Below, piece by piece: positions 34,761 to 41,726 of a stretch of 41,726 bases of DNA. The notes below the pieces were generated by a model. It did no database searches. It was given only the letters and a program-made list of their open reading frames with translations, and was not told the DNA's origin. The DNA comes from Alkalihalobacillus bogoriensis ATCC BAA-922 (GTDB taxonomy: Bacteria; Bacillota; Bacilli; Bacillales; Bacillaceae_F): contig NZ_JHYI01000038.1 of the NCBI RefSeq assembly GCF_000621445.1, positions 1 to 41,726 of the forward strand. Reading direction: 5' to 3'. A program made the translations under genes and the position numbers. How positions within the stretch are numbered: position 1 is the first letter of the stretch; every line of letters starts with the position of its first letter.

Positions 34761-34973
34761 ATGAATGGAGGGAACTTAAGAGATTTAAGAAAAAAACGTG
34801 GAATGTCTCTCAATGAGCTCGCTGAAAACTCGGGTGTTTCAAAGTCCTACATTAGTTATATTGAGAGAGGCGTACAAAAGAACCCAAGCATAACCGTTTT
34901 AGAAAAAATCTCAAAGGCACTAAATATTGAATTGATTCAACTTATTCAATATATGAATATATCGAATGAATAA
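34761..34973 (+). CDS. Stand-alone SinR-like HTH regulator (70 aa)
   Basis: An XRE-type helix-turn-helix close to that of SinR (LRDLRKKRGMSLNELAENSGVSKSYISYIERG, PSITVLEKISKALNIELIQLI). It ends after the HTH and lacks the C-terminal SinI/SinR interaction domain. It should bind similar DNA but not be disarmed by SinI, and could compete with SinR. ATG at 34761 follows AAAGGAGAT. It overlaps no gene but lies 19 nt after the PilZ-like gene and is convergent with sinR across a shared terminator. Confidence 0.8.
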   Translation: MNGGNLRDLRKKRGMSLNELAENSGVSKSYISYIERGVQKNPSITVLEKISKALNIELIQLIQYMNISNE

Positions 34974-35006
34974 CAAACACCCCAACTTATGTTGGGGTGT
35001 TTGTTA
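34971..35006. terminator. Shared terminator between the HTH gene and sinR
   Basis: A perfect 16-bp inverted repeat (34971-34986 with 34991-35006) around TTAT; the arm itself supplies TTTGTT on both strands. The stop codon of the plus-strand gene lies within the left arm. Confidence 0.85.
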
Positions 35007-35014
35007 TAATTGGA

Positions 35015-35353
35015 TTAATTATTTGATTGTTTACTACGCCACTTATTAAATTCTAAATACTCACGAAACTGTTCTTTGCTTACACCAGATTCCATAGCTT
35101 CTTTTACAATTTCAATCCATGCTGTATCAAGGTCTTCTTGGTTTGTGTCAGTATCTTTGTTGCCATGTAAAAGTGTTTCAACAGAAACGCCTAATACTTT
35201 TGAAATTTTTTCAAGAAATTGAATCGATGGATTGGATTGAATGTTTCGTTCAATAGAACTAAGATAGGATTTGGCAACACCAGCTGTTTCAGCAAGTTCT
35301 GAAAGTGACATGCCTTTTTCCTGACGATATTTTTTTACTTGTTCTCCAATCAT
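35015..35353 (-). CDS. sinR: Biofilm master repressor SinR (112 aa)
   Basis: Residues 1-66 are the XRE DNA-binding domain (YRQEKGMSLSELAETAGVAKSYLSSIERN, NPSIQFLEKISKVLGVSVETLL). Residues about 74-108 are the SinI-like dimerisation domain (LDTAWIEIVKEAMESGVSKEQFREYLEFNKWR). Length and both domains match B. subtilis SinR (111 aa), which represses matrix genes and binds SinI, which releases it from DNA. A sigma-A promoter lies ahead of it at 35394-35423 (minus) overlapping a SinR-type box, so autoregulation is likely. Confidence 0.95.
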   Translation of the reverse strand: MIGEQVKKYRQEKGMSLSELAETAGVAKSYLSSIERNIQSNPSIQFLEKISKVLGVSVETLLHGNKDTDTNQEDLDTAWIEIVKEAMESGVSKEQFREYLEFNKWRSKQSNN

Positions 35354-35393
35354 TTCTATCGGTTCCTCTCTGTTTGAACAATATGATGTAGTT

Positions 35394-35429
35394 ATTATAA
35401 CAGTTCGCTGGTCGTTCTGTAAATAGAAC
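35394..35429 (-). promoter_or_regulatory. sinR promoter with SinR box
   Basis: On the minus strand TTTACA (35418-35423) and TATAAT (35394-35399) are 18 bp apart. GTTCTGTAAATAGAAC (35414-35429) covers the -35 with inverted GTTCT/AGAAC arms. Confidence 0.7.
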
Positions 35430-35436
35430 TAAACGA

Positions 35437-35568
35437 TCATTTTTGTTCGGTCGAATGAAGAGAGAGATATTCTTTAATATCACGGATCGTTAATCCTAAT
35501 TGTTTTGCCTCATGAATTAATGTAATCCATTCCTGGTCTAATACCTCAAACGTTTTCATTTCCATCAT
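35437..35568 (-). CDS. sinI: SinI-type antirepressor 1 (43 aa)
   Basis: A 43-residue protein with the SinI interaction motif LDQEWITLIHEAKQLGLTIRDIKEYL (compare LDQEWVELMVEAKEANISPEEIRKYL in B. subtilis SinI). GGAGG lies 7 nt before the ATG at 35568. It sits directly ahead of sinR, the same order as in B. subtilis. Too short for the long tail of the B. subtilis protein (57 aa). Confidence 0.85.
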   Translation of the reverse strand: MMEMKTFEVLDQEWITLIHEAKQLGLTIRDIKEYLSLHSTEQK

Positions 35569-36077
35569 AAACTTCCCTCCAAAAATTAGTAAATACGAAC
35601 ATAACCTTTTTCATATTGTAAAAATGCAATACTGAGAGGATAAACATGTTTAGTTTCCGTTAAAAGGGGTAAATTATAAATTTATGTAAAATATCCGGTC
35701 CGTTTGTACATTTTCATTCTATATAAAAAACACTCACTCTATTAGTTACTAGAGTCATACTTTTAGTCATATATGTCCGTTTTCAATGGATGAAAAGGTG
35801 AAAAATGGAAAAGAACCTTATATTATAGGGAATTAAAAGACAAAGATTATATGACTAAGTTGTAAGCACTCCTTAATCTATTCGATAAACTAAATCTTTC
35901 GTTTTTGTTCGACACGATGGGTCAAAATTCTCGTAGGACCATAGTTTTTAATTAGGTTCTAAAGTCCTGTTTAATGTTAAGGTAAGTAATAAAATAATCA
36001 TAATGTCATCAAAAAGAAGGATGACGAAAAGAAATAATAAATTGCTTCTTTAATATAGGACTAAAGAAGAGGGGATG
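35569..36077. other. Gene-poor 509-bp gap between the two sinI-like genes
   Basis: AT-rich DNA without a supported gene. A 10-bp inverted repeat (TTAGTCATAT at 35763-35772 and ATATGACTAA at 35849-35858) is separated by 76 bp. GTTCGACA near 35908 resembles half of a Spo0A box, weakly. The promoter of sinI 1 should lie in the first 100 bp. Confidence 0.5.
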
Positions 36078-36218
36078 TCACTTCGTTGTGTGTTCATTGA
36101 GAAATTGTCTTACTTCTTCTAGTGAATGGCCTTGCTGAAGCGCCAATTTAATTAAAACAACCCATTCTTGATCCAACTCATCATTATGACTATCATGACT
36201 TTTTATATTCTCACTCAC
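36078..36218 (-). CDS. SinI-type antirepressor 2 (46 aa)
   Basis: A second SinI-like protein: LDQEWVVLIKLALQQGHSLEEVRQFL in a 46-residue frame, differing at most positions from SinI 1 yet keeping LDQEW and the second helix pattern. GTG start at 36218, 7 nt after AAGGGGG. Its promoter carries SinR-type boxes (36257-36272). It may give a second input to SinR. Confidence 0.8.
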   Translation of the reverse strand: MSENIKSHDSHNDELDQEWVVLIKLALQQGHSLEEVRQFLNEHTTK

Positions 36219-36256
36219 AATAAATCCCCCTTACGAAGAAATAATATACACTATAT

Positions 36257-36288
36257 GTTCATTATAAAGAACTATTTAGGTATTTCAA
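36257..36288 (-). promoter_or_regulatory. Promoter of sinI 2 with SinR box
   Basis: On the minus strand TTGAAA (36283-36288) and TATAAT (36261-36266) with a 16-bp spacer; GTTCTTTATAATGAAC (36257-36272 on the minus strand) covers the -10. Confidence 0.65.
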
Positions 36289-36491
36289 ACCGCGAATATA
36301 TGTGTATTTAGTAGAAAAACAAAGAAAAACAGAGAAAGTCGTTCGTTATATAAGAATATAGTCCTTTTATTGGAATTTTTTTGATGATTTTTTAAAAAAA
36401 CGAAGGCGATTTTATTTTTTTTCAGTGTACAGACACGTCCAAGCCCAAGAAAACATAGACATAAGATAACAGTCTAATTGGGGGTGAGATT

Positions 36492-37202
36492 GTGTCCAGT
36501 ATATTTGCTGCTCTAACGTATTTCGTAAAAGAAATTCTTTTGTTCGTATCTTATGTGAAAAATAACGCATTTCCACAACCATTAAAAAAAGAAGAGGAAC
36601 AAAAATACTTAAAGCTTATGGAAGAAGGTGACCCAGAAGCGAGAAACATATTAATTGAACACAACCTCCGTCTGGTTGCACATATTGTAAAAAAATTTGA
36701 AAATACAAGGGAAGATACAGAAGATTTAATTTCAATCGGAACCATTGGTTTAATTAAAGCGATTGAAAGTTATTCTGCTGGAAAAGGGACGAAGTTAGCC
36801 ACCTATGCAGCAAGGTGTATAGAAAACGAAATATTGATGCATCTTAGAGCACTAAAAAAAGTGAAAAAAGATGTTTCTCTGCATGACCCAATCGGGACAG
36901 ATAAAGAAGGCAATGAAATTACATTAATTGATGTATTACAAGAAGAGTCAGATGACATTGTTGATACAATCCAATTAAAAATGGAGAAAAAACAAATTTA
37001 TGATTATATTGATGTCCTTGATGGTCGAGAACGGGAGGTCATTGTCGGTCGGTTTGGCCTTGATTTAAAAAAGGAAAGAACACAGCGAGAAATTGCAAAG
37101 GAATTAAACATTTCACGAAGTTATGTTTCACGGATTGAAAAGCGGGCGTTAATGAAGTTGTTTCATGAGTTTTATAAGAGAAATCAAGAACAAGGTAAAT
37201 AA
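36492..37202 (+). CDS. sigK: Sporulation sigma factor SigK, uninterrupted (236 aa)
   Basis: The late mother-cell sigma factor. The pro-sequence (residues 1-20, [20 protein letters not shown]) is hydrophobic, as in pro-SigK. Region 2 ([37 protein letters not shown]), region 3 and region 4 ([27 protein letters not shown]) are full. The reading frame is unbroken, with no skin-type element. GTG at 36492 follows GGGGGTGAG by 3 nt. A SigE-like CATAAGAT around 36460 might be its -10. A terminator follows. Confidence 0.95.
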   Translation: MSSIFAALTYFVKEILLFVSYVKNNAFPQPLKKEEEQKYLKLMEEGDPEARNILIEHNLRLVAHIVKKFENTREDTEDLISIGTIGLIKAIESYSAGKGTKLATYAARCIENEILMHLRALKKVKKDVSLHDPIGTDKEGNEITLIDVLQEESDDIVDTIQLKMEKKQIYDYIDVLDGREREVIVGRFGLDLKKERTQREIAKELNISRSYVSRIEKRALMKLFHEFYKRNQEQGK

Positions 37203-37207
37203 ATTAG

Positions 37208-37242
37208 AAGGTTGTAAAGGTAAAATCTTTACAACCTTTTCT
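37208..37242 (+). terminator. Terminator after sigK
   Basis: AAGGTTGTAAAG (37208-37219) pairs with CTTTACAACCTT (37227-37238), followed by TTCTTATT. Confidence 0.85.
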
Positions 37243-37368
37243 TATTAAAAGTGTAACTTTCAATATATTTACAGTGTAAGGAATCTATGGTTGAATATGA
37301 TAAAGTGAAATTTGTACACTGTGAGACCGTATGTATTTGTAAAAAATGAATAAAGGAGTATGTCCTAT

Positions 37369-37671
37369 ATGACAATAGCCCTTTTAATTAGTGTAGTGTT
37401 ATCATTGGCCGTTTCGACATGTCTTTGCATATGGATATTCAAAAGGAAAGAGAATAAGCGATTGGCGATACTCATTGGATTTTTAGTGAATTCACTATTG
37501 CTTATTAGTGTAGCTATCTTCTTTTATAAGCTAGATAGTCAGTTTTTTCATTATCGAGCATTGGGGTTATTTGAAAGTTTAGGAATTTTAGCATTCCCTT
37601 TTTTTATCCCGATTCTGACTTGTATTAATTTTTACATCCTTCAATCTGTGAGAAAAATTTCAATTAGGTAA
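37369..37671 (+). CDS. Small three-helix membrane protein (100 aa)
   Basis: Three hydrophobic helices (about 1-22, 32-53 and 68-90: IALLISVVLSLAVSTCLCIWIF, LAILIGFLVNSLLLISVAIFF, LGILAFPFFIPILTCINFYIL). No family recognised. ATG at 37369 lies 10 nt after AAAGGAG; an ATG at 37360 is too close to it. It lies 166 nt behind sigK and 36 nt before the small zinc protein. Confidence 0.6.
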   Translation: MTIALLISVVLSLAVSTCLCIWIFKRKENKRLAILIGFLVNSLLLISVAIFFYKLDSQFFHYRALGLFESLGILAFPFFIPILTCINFYILQSVRKISIR

Positions 37672-37706
37672 AGATTAGGTGATAAAAGTGTGTGTGGAGG
37701 ATTCGT

Positions 37707-37865
37707 ATGTTAAAGTGGTTAAACGTTTTTTCTAAGAAACAGTGTTACTTTTGTAAAGTAAAGAATCGTAATTTTTCTAAGTATAAAGATGACAAGGGAG
37801 TCCGTGTATACGTCTGTACTTTATGTCTTGAATATGCTGAGAGACGAGCATTGAGAAAGTCTTAA
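37707..37865 (+). CDS. Small zinc-ribbon-like protein (52 aa)
   Basis: Reads ATG at 37707, 5 nt behind TGGAGGA. Two CxxC pairs (QCYFCKVKN and VCTLCLEYA) and basic residues around them suggest a zinc ribbon. A terminator follows its stop directly. No known family. It may be co-transcribed with the membrane protein before it. Confidence 0.65.
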   Translation: MLKWLNVFSKKQCYFCKVKNRNFSKYKDDKGVRVYVCTLCLEYAERRALRKS

Positions 37866-37887
37866 GTGCCTTTGTGGCACTTTTTTA
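37864..37887 (+). terminator. Terminator after the small zinc-ribbon gene
   Basis: AAGTGCC (37864-37870) pairs with GGCACTT (37876-37882), followed by a T-run; the stem begins inside the stop codon. Confidence 0.8.
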
Positions 37888-37952
37888 GTTCAAGAAATAC
37901 TATTGGCATTCGTTCCTCTATTTTAGATATAGTTAAGGTTTTTAGAGGCTAT

Positions 37953-38080
37953 CGGACATCTGTTCCGTTATATGACCGGAAATAGGAGGAGAAACGCCTC
38001 TTTTTTGCAGTATAACCAATCCAATGTCTGTTAACGTTCAGATAATAGTGTTTTTCTGTAGTAAAGCGGAATAGATGTCC
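37953..38080. repeat. Inverted-repeat pair of the GGACATCTGTTCCG family
   Basis: GGACATCTGTTCCGTTA near 37954-37970 and its inverted partner AGCGGAATAGATGTCC at 38065-38080 enclose about 95 bp. Related to the arms at 368-500. Confidence 0.65.
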
Positions 38081-38112
38081 AATACGAGAAAAACGAGTAA
38101 GCCGTGGATACC

Positions 38113-38610
38113 TTATTCGACATCAATGATTTTTTGGGAACGGTGAATCCAGTGTATATAGTCAGAGCCGTGAAAGTCTTCATTAACTTCCTTTAAAAAT
38201 TCCAAAAAATAAGTTGTTTGTTCATGGTCTCGCTCGCTGCTTTTTTCTAATTTAGCTTCAATATAATTAAAAAGTAAATATGTATCTGAAAACGATTGCC
38301 GATGCAACGTTTTTCCTTTTTCAGTAAGAGTTACATAGGTAATTCTACGATCGGTTTCTTTTTTAGCTGTTTGAACAAACCCTTTTTTAATGAGACGTTT
38401 TATCACTTGCATTACCGTTGAAATGTCGAGTAAACCGACTTCAGCGATCTCAGACATTGTAATTTCTTTTTCGACAAAAACAATACATAAGATATGGTGC
38501 TCAGATGCTGTTAGTCCAATGTTTTCTGCAGCTTTTTCTAGGTCGTTTTCAAGAATTTTTGTCAGTCCACGGATATTGTTTACTAATACATGTAAGTAGC
38601 TTTTATCCAT
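38113..38610 (-). CDS. MarR-family regulator, Hpr/ScoC-like (165 aa)
   Basis: A winged-helix MarR protein with the Hpr-like motif GLTASEHHILCIVFVEKEITMSEIAEVGLLDISTVMQVIKRLIKKGFV and wing KETDRRITYVTLTEKGK. ScoC/Hpr of B. subtilis represses proteases and sporulation entry genes; this protein is shorter (165 against 203) and may have another target. AAGGAGG lies 6 nt before the ATG on the minus strand. Stands alone near sigK and the sin genes, which suits a transition-state role. Confidence 0.75.
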   Translation of the reverse strand: MDKSYLHVLVNNIRGLTKILENDLEKAAENIGLTASEHHILCIVFVEKEITMSEIAEVGLLDISTVMQVIKRLIKKGFVQTAKKETDRRITYVTLTEKGKTLHRQSFSDTYLLFNYIEAKLEKSSERDHEQTTYFLEFLKEVNEDFHGSDYIHWIHRSQKIIDVE

Positions 38611-38781
38611 AATTCCTCCTTGTGCATTTCAATCATATTGGACACATAAAAGGAAGGATTACCAAAAGTGTTAAGAAATATACAAATATTACTATTGGCA
38701 GGAAAAACATTCATAATATCTCAATATCTTCTTTTAATATAACTTTGCTAAAATAACACTAAGAACAATAAAATCAATTGA

Positions 38782-38826
38782 TTGTAATTATTATTATTTG
38801 ATATTAATTATAATCTATGTTATTCT
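38782..38826 (+). promoter_or_regulatory. dps promoter with PerR-like box
   Basis: TTGTAATTATTATTA (38782-38796) agrees with the PerR box TTATAATNATTATAA at all but two positions. TTGATA (38798-38803) and TATTCT (38821-38826), 17 bp apart, give a promoter directly behind it. Confidence 0.7.
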
Positions 38827-38860
38827 AATGTTAGAAAAGGAAATAGGGGAGTGATTGTTA

Positions 38861-39298
38861 ATGGAAAACCAATTAGTAGAGAAATTAAATCGACAACTCG
38901 CAAACTGGAATGTGTTGTATACAAAACTTCATAATTACCATTGGAATGTAACAGGACCTGACTTCTTTACGTTGCATGCAAAGTTTGAAGAATATTACAC
39001 AGAAGCTGCTACTCATATTGATGCAATTGCAGAACGGATTTTAACGATTAAAGGAAAGCCGCTTGCTTCATTAAAAGAATATTTAGAGGTATCTACGATT
39101 GAAGAAGCAACAGGAGCAGAGCGAGCAAGAGACATGGTTGCATCATTAGCGACAGATTTTGAAACGCTAATCGAAGAATCTAATGAGGTTATTGAAAAAA
39201 GTACTGATGTAAACGATGAGTCAACTGGAGATATGTTCATTCAAATTAAAACGTCATTAGAGCAGCATACATGGATGCTTAAAGCATACTTAGGATAA
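38861..39298 (+). CDS. dps: Dps/MrgA-family ferritin-like protein (145 aa)
   Basis: Dps proteins store iron by oxidising Fe(II) with hydrogen peroxide and protect DNA. The ferroxidase signature HNYHWNVTGPDFFTLHAKFEEYY with AATHIDAIAERIL (residues about 29-66) carries the His, Asp and Glu ligands; length is standard. ATG at 38861 lies 9 nt after AGGGGAG. The upstream PerR-like box suggests peroxide control, as for mrgA of B. subtilis. A terminator follows. Confidence 0.93.
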   Translation: MENQLVEKLNRQLANWNVLYTKLHNYHWNVTGPDFFTLHAKFEEYYTEAATHIDAIAERILTIKGKPLASLKEYLEVSTIEEATGAERARDMVASLATDFETLIEESNEVIEKSTDVNDESTGDMFIQIKTSLEQHTWMLKAYLG

Positions 39299-39302
39299 TG
39301 TG

Positions 39303-39345
39303 AAAAAGCCGTTTCTCAAATTAAATGAGACGGCTTTTTCTTTTT
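39303..39345 (+). terminator. Terminator after dps
   Basis: AAAAAGCCG (39303-39311) and CTCA pair with TGAG and CGGCTTTTT (39326-39339) across a small internal loop, followed by CTTTTT. Confidence 0.85.
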
Positions 39346-39433
39346 AAAATTTAAATAATGAAATGAATCGACTGGCTCTTTTCTTTACATTTTTATAGAA
39401 TGGAAGAAATGAAGAAAAAATGAGGGAATCAAC

Positions 39434-41341
39434 ATGTCAATTTTTGCAGTAGAAAATTTATATAAAACATATGGGGAAAAAACGTTATTTGATCACATTT
39501 CATTTACCATTGAGCCAAATCAACGCATTGGTTTAATCGGTATAAATGGAACAGGAAAATCTACATTACTAAAAGTAATGGCGGGGATAGAAGGCGCTGA
39601 AGAGGGAGAATGTATTCGTTCTAACCAATTAACTCTTGAATATTTGTCACAACAGCCGGAATTAGATGAACAATTAACAGTGTTAGAACAAATCTATTAT
39701 GGTCCGACCCAAAAAATGACGGCAATGCGTCAATACGAAAACGCATTACATGAAATAGAAATTGAACCTGATAATGAGCTTAAACAAAAACAATTATTAC
39801 AGGCTCAACAAAAGATGGATGAATGTGAAGCTTGGGATGCGATAGCTGAAGCGAAGACAATATTAACGAAGCTTGGAATTACAAATTTCACGGGGTCCAT
39901 TGCTCATATGTCTGGTGGGCAAAAAAAACGGATTGCGATAGCAAAAGCGTTAATCCAACCAGCTGACGTTTTATTATTAGATGAACCGACAAACCATTTA
40001 GATAATCATACAATTGAATGGCTAGAAAGTCACCTTGCTCAGTATCGCGGTGCTCTCGTGCTCGTCACACATGACCGTTACTTTTTAAATCGTGTGACAA
40101 ATCATATTTTTGAGCTAGACAAAGGGCAGTTATATCCGTATGTTGGCAATTATGAAGCTTTCCTGGAGAAAAAGGCAGAACGGGAACTCATTGCTGAACA
40201 AAAAGAATCGAAGCGTCAAAGTTTATTGAAACGTGAGCTAGCGTGGATGAGAAAAGGGGCAAAAGCTCGAACGACAAAGCAAAAAGCAAGAATTCAACGG
40301 TTTGAAGCTCTACAAGAAGAAAAAGGTTTTGAGAATACAGAAACATTAGATTTTGCGATTGGTTCAGTGCGACTTGGCAAAAAAGTAATTGAAATTAATG
40401 ATGTATCGAAACATTTTGAACACAAGTGTGTGATTTCTCAGTTGCATTATCTAATTACCCGTGGGGAACGATTAGGGATTATTGGACCTAATGGTAGCGG
40501 GAAAACGACGTTGTTAAACATACTAGCAGGGCGATTACAGCCAGACTCAGGTACCGTTGATATTGGTGAAACAGTTAAAATTGGCTATTATACGCAAGAT
40601 GACCAAGAAATAAATGAAGACTTGCGAGTGATTGAATATATTAAAGAAGTGGCAGAGGTCGTATATACGCCATCTGGGGATGTGATCACAGCAGAACAAA
40701 TGCTCGAACGGTTTCTTTTTTCTCGAGCAGCTCAATGGACGTACATTCGCAGATTATCGGGTGGTGAGCGGAGACGGCTTTATTTATTAAAAGTTCTCAT
40801 GGGGGAACCGAATGTACTCTTTTTAGACGAGCCGACAAATGATTTAGATACAGAAACATTAACCGTATTGGAAGATTATTTAGACCAGTTTCCAGGAGTG
40901 GTGTTAACGGTCTCCCATGATCGTTACTTTTTAGATAAAGTTGTAGACCACCTATTAGTTTTCAAGGGTGAAGGAGAGGTAATTCGGTATCAAGGAAGCT
41001 ATTCGGATTATCGTGAAATCGCAAAGATGAAAGAAGAAGAAAAGCTATTGGCAAGACAAATTGAAAAAGAAAAAGTACAAAAAGAACAACCAAAAACGAA
41101 AAGGAAAAAGCTATCCTATAAGGACCAGCAAGAATGGAATACAATTGAAGAAAAAATAGAAAAGCTAGAAGAAAAGAAAGAACAACTAGAGCGATTAATC
41201 ATTGATGCAGGTAGTGATTACGGAAAAATACAAGATATGATGAAAGAGCAAAAAGAAGTAGAAGAAGAACTTGAGAAGACAATTGAACGATGGACTGAAT
41301 TGTCGATATTACTAGAAGAAATTGAAGAAGGAAAAAACTAA
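39434..41341 (+). CDS. yfmR: ABC-F ATPase, YfmR/Uup-like (635 aa)
   Basis: Two ATPase domains without membrane segments, the ABC-F plan. First: Walker A GINGTGKST, signature MSGGQ, Walker B LLLDEPTNHLD. Second: GPNGSGKTT, LSGGE, LFLDEPTNDLD. A P-site linker (ELAWMRKGAKARTTKQKARIQRF) lies between, and a C-terminal coiled coil (about 560-630) follows as in Uup/YfmR. ABC-F proteins act on stalled ribosomes; YfmR helps at EF-P-dependent sites. ATG at 39434 follows GAGGG. A terminator follows. Confidence 0.9.
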   Translation: MSIFAVENLYKTYGEKTLFDHISFTIEPNQRIGLIGINGTGKSTLLKVMAGIEGAEEGECIRSNQLTLEYLSQQPELDEQLTVLEQIYYGPTQKMTAMRQYENALHEIEIEPDNELKQKQLLQAQQKMDECEAWDAIAEAKTILTKLGITNFTGSIAHMSGGQKKRIAIAKALIQPADVLLLDEPTNHLDNHTIEWLESHLAQYRGALVLVTHDRYFLNRVTNHIFELDKGQLYPYVGNYEAFLEKKAERELIAEQKESKRQSLLKRELAWMRKGAKARTTKQKARIQRFEALQEEKGFENTETLDFAIGSVRLGKKVIEINDVSKHFEHKCVISQLHYLITRGERLGIIGPNGSGKTTLLNILAGRLQPDSGTVDIGETVKIGYYTQDDQEINEDLRVIEYIKEVAEVVYTPSGDVITAEQMLERFLFSRAAQWTYIRRLSGGERRRLYLLKVLMGEPNVLFLDEPTNDLDTETLTVLEDYLDQFPGVVLTVSHDRYFLDKVVDHLLVFKGEGEVIRYQGSYSDYREIAKMKEEEKLLARQIEKEKVQKEQPKTKRKKLSYKDQQEWNTIEEKIEKLEEKKEQLERLIIDAGSDYGKIQDMMKEQKEVEEELEKTIERWTELSILLEEIEEGKN

Positions 41342-41349
41342 AAGAAGCA

Positions 41350-41392
41350 AGCCGGGACAAATTGGAGTTGATTTGTTCCGGCTATTTGTTTT
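41350..41392 (+). terminator. Terminator after the ABC-F gene
   Basis: AGCCGGGACAAA (41350-41361) pairs with TTTGTTCCGGCT (41372-41383), one G-U pair, followed by ATTTGTTTT. Confidence 0.75.
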
Positions 41393-41401
41393 CTAAATGA
41401 A

Positions 41402-41518
41402 AACCCTAGGCTAGGCCTAGGGTTCCAAAAAGCTTCTAGCGAGGTATTAAAAAAACTCCTCCGTGGTGCTAAAATATATTTGGTTCGCCAACCAATATAA
41501 TAGCAAATGGAGGAGTTT
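41402..41518 (+). mobile_element. Left end of an IS200-type element with two hairpins
   Basis: AACCCTAGGC/GCCTAGGGTT (41402-41411 with 41415-41424, 3-nt loop) is a perfect subterminal palindrome of the kind Y1 transposases bind. A second structure pairs AAACTCCTCC (41453-41462) with GGAGGAGTTT (41509-41518), with an inner TTGGTT/AACCAA stem (41480-41485 with 41490-41495). The outer stem hides the ribosome binding site of tnpA, as known for IS200. The exact outer boundary is not determined. Confidence 0.75.
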
Positions 41519-41726
41519 ATGATGTCTAAAGACACTAACAGTTTAGCACATACAAAGTGGAATTGTAAGTATCATATCGTATTTGCTCCTAAGTATAGGA
41601 GGCAGGTTATTTATGGTAAGTTACGAAAGGATATAGGAGAAATATTAAGAACATTATGCGAAAGAAAAGGAGTAGAAATTATAGAGGCAACTGCTTGTAA
41701 GGATCACATACATATGTTGGTGAGTA
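41519..41726 (+). CDS. tnpA: IS200/IS605-family Y1 transposase TnpA, N-terminal part cut by the window edge
   Basis: The sequence KWNCKYHIVFAPKYRRQVIYG and CKDHIHMLVS matches the HUH-type Y1 transposase TnpA; the HIH pair is the HUH metal-binding motif. The catalytic Tyr lies beyond the window. Two ATGs (41519 and 41522) follow GGAGGAG; the second has better spacing. No tnpB is visible within the window. Confidence 0.9.
   Translation, partial: MMSKDTNSLAHTKWNCKYHIVFAPKYRRQVIYGKLRKDIGEILRTLCERKGVEIIEATACKDHIHMLVS

Overview
The window looks like chromosomal DNA from a low-GC, endospore-forming Bacillaceae species. It carries sigK, sinR with sinI-type genes, a T-box-controlled alaS and the gene string known in Bacillus subtilis as yrrB-recD2-yrrD-yrrI-alaS-yrzL-ruvX-yrzB-mltG-trmR-yrrN-yrrO-udk-greA-yrrS-yrzA-mtnN-yrhC. 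AGGAGG-type ribosome binding sites are strong throughout and TTG starts are frequent. The species cannot be fixed from the sequence alone.

Layout. Positions 1-730 hold the start of an IS110-family transposase (minus strand, running off the left edge), its non-coding end and two kinds of dispersed repeat. Positions 794-16082 are the conserved housekeeping block: TPR protein, RecD2, PRC-barrel protein, two small proteins, an AI-2E-type membrane protein, T-box and alaS, IreB-type YrzL, RuvX, YrzB, MltG, the tRNA wobble-uridine enzymes TrmR and two U32 proteins, uridine kinase, and a greA that reads with a +1 frameshift. Positions 16235-20045 hold an alcohol dehydrogenase, a small zinc-ribbon protein and a GntR-ABC-permease operon, where B. 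subtilis has pbpI. Positions 20127-22110 return to the conserved order (yrrS, yrzA, mtnN, yrhC), but yrrT and mccAB are absent.

Positions 22395-25648 (minus) encode a Nudix CoA-pyrophosphatase-like enzyme and an S9 peptidase with an Lrp/AsnC regulator. Positions 25890-31748 encode a NarL-type response regulator and a 1694-residue histidine kinase with a degenerate Ser/Thr-kinase domain, AAA/NTPase, TPR-like region, GAF and HisKA_3/HATPase. Positions 31813-33903 carry a hypothetical protein, a methyltransferase, a MarR/MhqR-like regulator and a tiny ORF. Positions 34140-36491 form a Sin-type switch: a PilZ-like gene plus a stand-alone SinR-like HTH gene behind a promoter dense in SinR-type boxes, then sinR and two different sinI-like genes on the opposite strand. 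Positions 36492-41341 carry intact sigK, two small proteins, a ScoC/Hpr-like MarR protein, a Dps protein with a PerR-like box and a YfmR-type ABC-F protein. The right edge holds the start of an IS200-type transposase with a hairpin over its ribosome binding site.

The most interesting parts are the two-sinI/SinR/SinR-like-HTH cluster with its operators, the giant kinase whose N-terminal kinase domain lacks catalytic residues, the greA frameshift, the four identical-length tandem hairpins before mltG, and the roughly 175-bp dispersed repeat with many shortened copies. All functional statements rest on motif and family recognition by eye; no database search was run.
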